Translations under genes and position numbers: made by a program
The notes under the pieces: generated by a model
The model's input: only the letters and a program-made list of their open reading frames with translations
Databases searched by the model: none
Told to the model about the DNA's origin: nothing
Part shown: positions 57,991 through 64,000 of the stretch, piece by piece
Position numbering within the stretch: the first letter of the stretch is position 1
How the letters are laid out: each line of letters starts with the position of its first letter
Assembly (NCBI RefSeq): GCF_000218235.1
Contig: NZ_GL945017.1
Location: 1,180,040-1,244,039, forward strand
DNA from: Hallella multisaccharivorax DSM 17128
GTDB lineage: Bacteria; Bacteroidota; Bacteroidia; Bacteroidales; Bacteroidaceae
DNA length: 64,000 nt
Reading direction: 5' to 3'

Positions 57991-58339
57991 TTATGTTGTC
58001 CATCTTTCTTGTGTGTTTAAATAAGGATAGGTATCATTAGGAGGCCTTATGTATATCAGTTTGCTGCGATGTGCTGTGAATACATCATAGGTAACGAGTA
58101 TAAGCATAAACTATTTCGTTCAAAATAATTAATGTATTAGAAGCACCGGGTATCTCTGTCAGGCAGGGCAATTCGTTAAGAGCGAAAGAAATATTTACAC
58201 TTATCTCAATAAAGTGGCAGTTTTCTTAGCTAACCACACTTTAGGTAAAGGAAAGGTGATTTTCGGTCTTTGTATGCACTACTCTGATAACCAGTAGTTT
58301 AATAGAAAAATAGGACCGGTCTCATTAGAGTTTTCCTCA

Positions 58340-58445
58340 ATGGCAAGCGTAAAGGCAATGCGATAACGGCGTAAAGGCAATGCGATAACGGCGTAAAGGC
58401 AATGCGATAACGGCGTAGAGGCAATGCGATAACGGCGTAAAGGCT
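58340..58445 (+). repeat. 22-bp tandem repeat array, locus E
   Basis: Four 22-bp units at 58351-58372, 58373-58394, 58395-58416 and 58417-58438, with degenerate ends on both sides. The first three are identical and the fourth differs by one base (AGA for AAA). The unit core is GGCAATGCGATAACGGCGT. The near identity indicates recent amplification of this array. Confidence 0.9.
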
Positions 58446-58672
58446 TATGAGAACTAATAGGAAAGACGCTACAAGAGAATGTGATTGCGCCTTTCGGCCA
58501 GTAATGGAGGGTACGGATCCTTGCGGGAAGGTCTTTCTATCAGGATTATACCTATGGGGATTTTCTCTTTTAACGGTTTGGGAATGTTAAAAAACAGACA
58601 ATTTTTTATACAGTTATTGAGTCTTGTCATCAATCGTTCGGCCGTCGGGTAGGTGGTGGTAGCAAGTACAGT

Positions 58673-58704
58673 GAACCCTGGGCAGAGACATCTGCCCAGG
58701 GTTC
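58673..58704. terminator. Perfect 14-bp hairpin downstream of the ThrE-like gene
   Basis: GAACCCTGGGCAGA and its exact complement enclose a GACA loop. It lies 36 bases after the stop of the minus-strand gene. No T-run follows on either strand, so it may protect the mRNA 3' end instead of acting as a classic terminator. Confidence 0.6.
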
Positions 58705-58739
58705 AACCGTCAATTTAAAATACTCATTTAGGTGACATT

Positions 58740-60266
58740 TTACAGGTGTCGGTCATCGATTTCAGAGAGATCCACCATGTCGTGATGCTTTTCGTGGCGC
58801 TCCTTGACAAGCCGCAGTAACTTCTCTTTACGCTTGGGCTGGATGAGTCTCCTCACGAAGATGTTGGGGATGGCCACGCCGAGAGCGATGAAGAGAATGG
58901 TGAGCGAGGCCTTGATAGCCCAGTTGAAGGCAAAGGTGAGCTCACCGATGACTCCGTCCATCTGAATGAAACCGAAGAGTGAGCGATACATCATCACGCC
59001 GGGGATCATGGGGATGACAGAGGGGATGGCAATGATCTGATGCGGGATGTGATGGATATGCTGTGACTTAGTAGCGATGAGGCTGGCCACTGCCGAACCT
59101 ACGAACGACCCGATGATGATGCCCTGGTCAAGGCCTATGTTGCCATTGGAAGGTCCGAGATTGACAAAGTTGCGTGTGCAGACGGCGATAATGCCGGTCA
59201 AAGCAAGCACAGGCATGATGCGTCGGGGCGTGTTGTAGATGGTGGCGAAGCCCATGGCTGAGATCGCGGCCGCGATGGCATAGTCAAGGAAAGTGTTGTG
59301 GGGTGTCATCGATAAGTCCTTAACGAAGTTGTCGATGCCGCAGACCTGAATGGCGAAGACGATGCCAAAGGACATGGCTGCGATAATCATCAGGGTGATG
59401 ATAGCTCTTGTAATGCCCACTTGTACATAGTCGGATACCATGTCGGTGACGAAGTTGATAAGCGGTACGCCGGGCACGATGAACAGTGTGCAGGCCATGA
59501 GCGGATGGTAGGGCGTATCAGAGTGGAGGAATGCGGGCAAGGCAGCGCTGACCGTAGGATTGAGACTGATAAAGGTGGTGAGCCAGCAGAGGAGGGTGGC
59601 CACGAAAGCACTGATGGCAATACCCACATAGCCGTTCCAGTGGAGATGGCTTAGATACATCTTTAGGCGGAAGCCGAGGATGGCAGGAATGGAGGCATAG
59701 AAGAACGCGGGCCAGTCGCAACCGAACTGCACACAGAAGCCGCCACAGGCAAAGCCCGCACACAGGGCGATCATCCATGGCGAATACTGCTTGTGAACGT
59801 GTTTTAGGGCCTCCAGCTCTTCCTCGTAGCGATTGAGGCTCATGTCCTCACGAATGGCCGCCCAGAGCAGTTTGCTGATCTTAGAGATGACAGTAAACTC
59901 CACACTGTGACTGTCGACCCGCTGGTATTTAGAGAAGGAATGGGTCTTGTCGGAGAGGTTCACCATGATGATGTTGTATCCAAGGTGGATATGAATGTAC
60001 TCTTCGGGCAGTCCGAGATAGGCTTCGCATCGCTTCATGTTACGCATGATGCGGGAGCAGTCGGCGTTGCTGGCCATGAGCATGGCACCGGTACGCACAA
60101 GCAGGTCGAGCTTGCGGCGGAGAAGCTGCACCGAGTTGGAGTCCTCGTCACGCCTGGTCTCGTGGTCGAGGACCCGCTCCTCAAGGTTAGCAATGCGCTC
60201 TTCATGCTCCTCATGACGATGTCGATCACCTTTCAAGAATCCTATAATATCTTCTTTTGTATCCAT
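58740..60266 (-). CDS. Threonine/serine exporter-family protein (ThrE-like)
   Basis: The protein has a hydrophilic N-terminal region with a charged heptad-like stretch (HRHEEHEERIANLEERVLDHETRRDED, residues about 15-45) that may form a coiled coil. A ThrE/DUF1212 soluble segment follows, then about ten membrane helices that include a second, DUF3815-like part. The family exports threonine and serine in Corynebacterium. At 508 residues it is a one-chain fusion of the two halves that are separate genes in many bacteria. The start is uncertain: an ATG at 60356, two bases after the upstream stop, is in frame; I prefer 60266 because the region before it is AT-rich. Confidence 0.8.
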   Translation of the reverse strand: MDTKEDIIGFLKGDRHRHEEHEERIANLEERVLDHETRRDEDSNSVQLLRRKLDLLVRTGAMLMASNADCSRIMRNMKRCEAYLGLPEEYIHIHLGYNIIMVNLSDKTHSFSKYQRVDSHSVEFTVISKISKLLWAAIREDMSLNRYEEELEALKHVHKQYSPWMIALCAGFACGGFCVQFGCDWPAFFYASIPAILGFRLKMYLSHLHWNGYVGIAISAFVATLLCWLTTFISLNPTVSAALPAFLHSDTPYHPLMACTLFIVPGVPLINFVTDMVSDYVQVGITRAIITLMIIAAMSFGIVFAIQVCGIDNFVKDLSMTPHNTFLDYAIAAAISAMGFATIYNTPRRIMPVLALTGIIAVCTRNFVNLGPSNGNIGLDQGIIIGSFVGSAVASLIATKSQHIHHIPHQIIAIPSVIPMIPGVMMYRSLFGFIQMDGVIGELTFAFNWAIKASLTILFIALGVAIPNIFVRRLIQPKRKEKLLRLVKERHEKHHDMVDLSEIDDRHL

Positions 60267-60358
60267 AAATGACAATCTTTTGTTGAATAGGTTTTCGTAC
60301 TGGAATGGGGCGGGGACGGTACTGCGTCGCCCTGTCTCTGTTGCACGAGGAATCATGC

Positions 60359-62050
60359 TTATGAGAGGAAAATCATCATTAGTATCTGTATGGAGATGAT
60401 TCGCAGCAGCATGGCGAAAGGATAGACCGTAGCATAGCCCACAGAAGGCGTATCTGAAGAAGTGCGGTCGTTGGCATAGGCCAAGGCCGGCGGATTAGTA
60501 TTGCCACCCGAGAGCACACCGATGAGCGTGTAGTAATTGATGTGGAAAGCGAACCTGCCGATGATGCCGCCGATGAGCACAGGCAGCATGGTGAGGATGG
60601 CGCCATAACCAATCCACTGCAGGCCTTGCTCATTGATTAGCGTGTGGAAGAAGTTCTGGCCTGCACCCAGGCCTACACAGGCCAGGAAGATATTGATGCC
60701 CATCTCGCGCAGCATCATGTTGGCGGAGATAGTGTTGTAGGTTACGAGGTGGTATCGTGGACCAAAGTATCCCATCAGGATGGCAATGATGAACGGGCCA
60801 CCGGCCAGGCCGAGTCGTATTGGCGTGGGGAAGCCTGGGAGTGGTATGGGCAGGGTGGCAAGCAGACAGCCTAAGGCGATGCCGAGGAAGATGGGGATAA
60901 GGTTGGGATAGTTGAGTCGCTTCATTTGATTGCCAAGCACTTTGTCGACCTTGCTTAGGGCGAGCTCTGAGCCCACAACGGTGAGCCGGTCGCCGAGCTG
61001 GAGACGCAGGTGCGGGTGTGCCACGAGGTCTACGCCATTTCGGTTGACGCGCGTCACCGTAGCCTGGAAGTTGCCGTTGATGTTGAGCGAAACGAGGGTC
61101 TTGCCCTGCAGCTCGGGCCGTGTGACGATAATGCGCCGCGAGATGAGTTCCTTTTCAAACTGGCTCCAGTCCATCTCAGCTGGCTGACCGATGAGGGCGG
61201 TAACGGCATCGATGTCCTGCGGGGCGACAACAAGAAGGAGCTTGTCGTGGAGCCGCAGCCGTGTTTGGCCGTTGACAATGGCGTTATGAGCCGTATTGGC
61301 GTGGTCCACAATACGCGAGATCATGAAATGCCGGCCGATGATGTGCTTCACCTCTGCCACGCTGATATTGTCGATGCGCTCGTTGGTCACTTCTAAGGTA
61401 ATTGACCGCACGGCTAACAGCTCGGGCTGGCCCTCGCCTGTCTCGGCTTGCTTCTCTTCCTCGCCAGGCTTGATGCGCAAGACATAACGTAGGATGATGA
61501 AGGCCAGAATGACGCCGATGACACCCATGGGGTAAGCTAAGGCATATCCCGTGGCGATGTCGGGGCTCTCCACACCTTTCAGACTAAAATAAGCCTGCTG
61601 TGCCGCGCCCAGTCCAGGCGTGTTCGTAACGGCACCTGAAAGAATGCCGGCCAGTGCGGTGATGGGAGTGCCTGTGGTATAGTAGATTCCCACGGCAGTG
61701 AAGATGCTGATAAAGATGGTGATCAGCACCAGCATGTTGAGCTGAAGCCCACCTTTCTTGAATGATGCGAAGAAGCCCGGTCCCACCTGTAAGCCTAATG
61801 CATAGACAAAGAGCACCAGTCCGAACTCACGAAGGAAGTGAAGCAGTTCTACGTTGAGATTGAGGTTGAAATAACCGAAAACAATGCCCACAATAAGAAC
61901 CCACGTGAGCCCAAGAGAAACGTTTTTTACTTTTATCCTGCCCAACAGCAGGCCAAGGGTGATGACCAAGGCAAGGATAAAGATGGAATGGGAGACGCCA
62001 CCTGCCCAATAGGCTTGCGAGCCCTCAAACAATGTCCTGATAAAATCCAT
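60359..62050 (-). CDS. AspT/YidE-family transporter
   Basis: The protein has two hydrophobic halves of about five helices each, separated by two TrkA-C (RCK-C) ligand-binding segments at about residues 210-375 (SVAEVKHIIGRHFMISRIV, and a second near LQGKTLVSLNINGNF). This is the layout of the aspartate:alanine exchanger AspT and of YidE/YbjL. The C-terminal half carries GVLSGGNTNPPALAYAND and the first half SGAVTNTPGLGAAQ, the paired GxxTNTP-type motifs of the family. At 563 residues it is full length. The substrate is unknown. It lies directly upstream of the ThrE-like gene, which may suggest amino-acid traffic. Confidence 0.85.
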   Translation of the reverse strand: MDFIRTLFEGSQAYWAGGVSHSIFILALVITLGLLLGRIKVKNVSLGLTWVLIVGIVFGYFNLNLNVELLHFLREFGLVLFVYALGLQVGPGFFASFKKGGLQLNMLVLITIFISIFTAVGIYYTTGTPITALAGILSGAVTNTPGLGAAQQAYFSLKGVESPDIATGYALAYPMGVIGVILAFIILRYVLRIKPGEEEKQAETGEGQPELLAVRSITLEVTNERIDNISVAEVKHIIGRHFMISRIVDHANTAHNAIVNGQTRLRLHDKLLLVVAPQDIDAVTALIGQPAEMDWSQFEKELISRRIIVTRPELQGKTLVSLNINGNFQATVTRVNRNGVDLVAHPHLRLQLGDRLTVVGSELALSKVDKVLGNQMKRLNYPNLIPIFLGIALGCLLATLPIPLPGFPTPIRLGLAGGPFIIAILMGYFGPRYHLVTYNTISANMMLREMGINIFLACVGLGAGQNFFHTLINEQGLQWIGYGAILTMLPVLIGGIIGRFAFHINYYTLIGVLSGGNTNPPALAYANDRTSSDTPSVGYATVYPFAMLLRIISIQILMMIFLS

Positions 62051-62090
62051 TGCTAAGATTTGAAAAATGCTGATATATAGAAAGACACTG

Positions 62091-62098
62091 CAAAGTTA
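62091..62098 (-). promoter_or_regulatory. Promoter -7 box for the AspT-like gene
   Basis: TAACTTTG on the minus strand, 40 bases upstream of the ATG. Confidence 0.55.
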
Positions 62099-62120
62099 CG
62101 ACTATTTTAAAGATTATTGG

Positions 62121-62128
62121 TAATTTTG
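62121..62128 (+). promoter_or_regulatory. Promoter -7 box for the small outer-membrane protein gene
   Basis: TAATTTTG on the plus strand, about 88 bases upstream of the ATG at 62217. It is divergent from the AspT-like promoter. Confidence 0.5.
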
Positions 62129-62216
62129 CAGATATAAAAATATGTGGAATTATCCATAAAACTCACAAAGGGTATGAAAATGTGGATGAACCCTATATTT
62201 CACGATAAGAGACAAA

Positions 62217-62930
62217 ATGAGAAAACTGTTTCTCCTGCTACTGCTCGTTGGATCGCTCGCCCTTCATGCCGCGTCCATCAATGTTGACTCCTTGATGAAT
62301 GCCCAGCGCAAGGAAACGCACCAGCTTCCACGTCAGATGGTCACTTACTGCTTCAACATCAACACAGGCTACGATGTCACGTTTTCGCACGAGCTTGACT
62401 ATCAATGGTACCCACTGAAATACATGGGTATCGGAATAGGCGTAGAGTATGACAAGAATGATGTCGTTGACCAGCAGTCAAGAGATGAGAAAAACGGTTG
62501 GGGCTATTCCTACGACAAGGACGCCGTGGTGCGCCTCAACTTTCTGCCGATGCTCTCCTTTCGCACGCCGTCCGTGTGGTTCAGTTACGACCGTTCATGG
62601 GGAATGATGCTCCGCTGTGACCCGATGATCATGCTGTCGGTACCCACCAACGATCATATGTGGATCACTCCTGAGCCTTTTCCGGGGACAGACAATTACA
62701 GGGAAGGTAATGTAAAGGTGAGCAACCACGGAGGCAAATGGCTCTCATGGCGTGTGCGCTCGGCTTTGTCGTTTTACAATGAGTTCGGTATGATCTCCAT
62801 TGGCTACAGCTTCTCCAACTACAATCTCTATTCGTGCCGTAACAATATGGTCTATCGCGGCAAGAAGATTTTTAACCGTGGCCAAGACGATACCTCCACG
62901 CTCTTTATCTCAATAGGTGTGTGCTTCTGA
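62217..62930 (+). CDS. Small exported protein, probably an outer-membrane beta-barrel
   Basis: A strong signal peptide (MRKLFLLLLLVGSLALHAA) is followed by a 215-residue region of short amphipathic strands with many aromatic residues (ELDYQWYPLKYMGIGIGVEY, SIGYSFSNYNLYS). The last residue is Phe, as is usual for outer-membrane barrels. I do not recognise a named family. It is transcribed alone, and its stop lies 18 bases from the end of convergent rsgA. A porin-like or adhesin-like role is possible but unproven. Confidence 0.7.
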   Translation: MRKLFLLLLLVGSLALHAASINVDSLMNAQRKETHQLPRQMVTYCFNINTGYDVTFSHELDYQWYPLKYMGIGIGVEYDKNDVVDQQSRDEKNGWGYSYDKDAVVRLNFLPMLSFRTPSVWFSYDRSWGMMLRCDPMIMLSVPTNDHMWITPEPFPGTDNYREGNVKVSNHGGKWLSWRVRSALSFYNEFGMISIGYSFSNYNLYSCRNNMVYRGKKIFNRGQDDTSTLFISIGVCF

Positions 62931-62947
62931 ATGGTCTGCACATTCCC

Positions 62948-63880
62948 TCAATATGCTTCGCGGTACTTGTTCTCGTCCTTGTCCTGCAGCATGGAGAGGT
63001 AGCTATTGTATCGGCTCTCTGCAATATAATGCTCTTCTACGGCCTTACGCACAGCGCAGCCCGGTTCGTGAGTATGTGTGCAGTTGGAGAAACGGCAGTC
63101 TTTAGAGAACTTAAATATCTCCTTGAAATAGCTTCCTATTTCTTCGGGCTCCATGTCGAAAGTACCGAAGCCTTTGATGCCCGGCGTGTCGACGAGCCAT
63201 CCGCCACCCTCGACGGGTACCATTTCGGAGAAAGTGGTGGTGTGCATGCCTGTGTCGTGTGCATCGCTGATGTCGGCTACTCGAGCTTCAGCCCCCGGCA
63301 CAAGGAGGTTGAGCAGTGTTGACTTGCCTACGCCGCTGTTGCCGCTGAGCAATGTTACTTTGTCTTTCAATGATACTTTTAGAGGTTCGGTGCCTTCTCC
63401 TGTATGTGCGGAGACCTCATGGCAAGTATAGCCGATGGTGCGATAGAGGTCAACAGCCATCTGCTGGTAGTGCCGTTCATCCTCGTTGAGGAGGTCGGTC
63501 TTGTTGAATATAAGTGTCACAGGAACTGAGTAGGCTTCAGCTGAAGCGAGAAAACGATCAATGAATGTCGTTGAGGTCTCAGGATGAGCCACGGTGACAA
63601 CGAGAAGCACTTGGTCCAGATTGCAGGCGATGATGCTACTCTGCTTTGAGAGGTTGGTAGCTCGGCGGATAATGTAGTTCTTTCGGTCATCGATGGCAGT
63701 GATAAGGCCTTGTCCTTCATCATTGATAACGATGTCTACGCCGTCGCCCACGGCCACAGGATTGGTTGAACGGATGCCTTTGAGCCGGAAGTTGCCCTTC
63801 ACTTTGCTTTCAACCGTTTGCTTTTCATCGGTCAACACCGTGTACCAAAATCCGGTATTTTTGATGACTAAACCATGCAT
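62948..63880 (-). CDS. rsgA: Ribosome small-subunit-dependent GTPase A
   Basis: RsgA helps late maturation of the 30S subunit. The GTPase motifs occur in circularly permuted order: NKTDLLN first, then the P-loop [16 protein letters not shown], then DTPGIKGFG. An OB-fold precedes them, and a zinc site ([16 protein letters not shown]) follows near residues 265-282. At 310 residues it is a normal member of the family. It probably follows frr, whose end may lie at the window edge. Confidence 0.96.
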   Translation of the reverse strand: MHGLVIKNTGFWYTVLTDEKQTVESKVKGNFRLKGIRSTNPVAVGDGVDIVINDEGQGLITAIDDRKNYIIRRATNLSKQSSIIACNLDQVLLVVTVAHPETSTTFIDRFLASAEAYSVPVTLIFNKTDLLNEDERHYQQMAVDLYRTIGYTCHEVSAHTGEGTEPLKVSLKDKVTLLSGNSGVGKSTLLNLLVPGAEARVADISDAHDTGMHTTTFSEMVPVEGGGWLVDTPGIKGFGTFDMEPEEIGSYFKEIFKFSKDCRFSNCTHTHEPGCAVRKAVEEHYIAESRYNSYLSMLQDKDENKYREAY

Positions 63881-63975
63881 AATTTGATTTGAGAGATCAG
63901 ATAATAAGAAGTTCAGAAAACCAAAAGTTCAGGAGACTGTTGAATGATTGAGCTTTGTCGGGCCTCAATGATTAC

Positions 63976-64000
63976 TTATCTTGCATTCATTGACATGATA
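63976..64000 (-). CDS. frr: Possible 3' end of ribosome recycling factor
   Basis: The minus strand contains an open frame ending IMSMNAR and a stop at 63978-63976. Ribosome recycling factors of Bacteroidota end in similar Glu/Lys-Ile-Met-Ser/Thr residues, and frr is often next to rsgA in this group. Seven codons are too few for a firm call. Confidence 0.3.

Larger units (their letters stand above)
57937..58739. other. 800-bp intergenic region without a gene
   Basis: The region between the convergent PpiD-like and ThrE-like genes holds a terminator (57968-57990), a 22-bp repeat array (from 58351) and a long hairpin (58673-58704). The stretches 57995-58340 and 58450-58670 contain no frame longer than about 60 codons and no recognisable RNA. 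They could be a decayed gene or an unrecognised RNA. Confidence 0.6.

Noticed and set aside
60267..60356. Thirty extra N-terminal residues on the ThrE-like protein
   Set aside because: The stretch has no likeness to the family and the region before the inner ATG is AT-rich. The choice is not firm, because the outer ATG lies two bases after the upstream stop.

Overview
The window comes from a member of the Bacteroidota, most likely a Prevotella/Segatella-type gut or oral anaerobe. The evidence is as follows. Promoter boxes of the Bacteroidota TAnnTTTG type sit in front of most transcription units. LpxC and FabZ are fused. The outer-membrane set is typical (OmpA-type porin, LptC, a large SecA with a C-terminal zinc tail, small beta-barrel proteins), and menaquinone is made by a UbiE/MenG enzyme. 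Most genes are housekeeping genes and most lie on the minus strand. The species assignment is inference; no database was consulted.

Left part (1-17 kb): a secreted GH51 arabinofuranosidase, seryl-tRNA synthetase, a group II intron with its reverse transcriptase, an OmpA-family protein, the two glutamate synthase subunits, a GT4 polyprenyl-phosphate transferase overlapping a sugar transferase (start of a surface glycan pathway), glyceraldehyde-3-phosphate dehydrogenase and the MscL channel. The intron lies between the ompA stop codon and a perfect 34-bp palindromic terminator that was probably ompA's own.

Middle part (17-34 kb): a minus-strand operon running lipoate ligase/lipoyl synthase fusion, small membrane protein, sugar-kinase/RapZ fusion, MurU-like nucleotidyltransferase, guaA and a 50-residue protein too short for most gene callers. 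Next come groES-groEL, a secreted C1-family cysteine peptidase, recJ-recQ, flavodoxin, aroC and a GNAT acetyltransferase.

Right part (34-64 kb): two long minus-strand operons. One is lpxD, lpxC-fabZ, lpxA, miaA, a secreted thioredoxin-like protein and a nitroreductase. The other is phoH, purC, ubiE/menG, aroE, purM-like, prfA, a 46-residue protein and pyrF. They are followed by secA, a DUF4105/Lnb-like membrane protein overlapping an alkaline-phosphatase-family protein, and a plus-strand envelope cluster (beta-barrel protein, LptC, CBS-domain membrane protein, PpiD-like chaperone). The end holds a ThrE-like exporter, an AspT/YidE-like transporter, a small outer-membrane protein and rsgA; the very last bases may be the 3' end of frr.

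The most unusual structural signal is a family of 22-bp tandem repeats found at five intergenic loci (about 0.1, 17.3, 26.0, 49.5 and 58.4 kb). All are in the same 22-bp phase, have no spacers, and share a GGCAATGCG / ACGGCGT core. Known feature types do not explain them. No tRNA, rRNA, CRISPR array, prophage or defence system was found.
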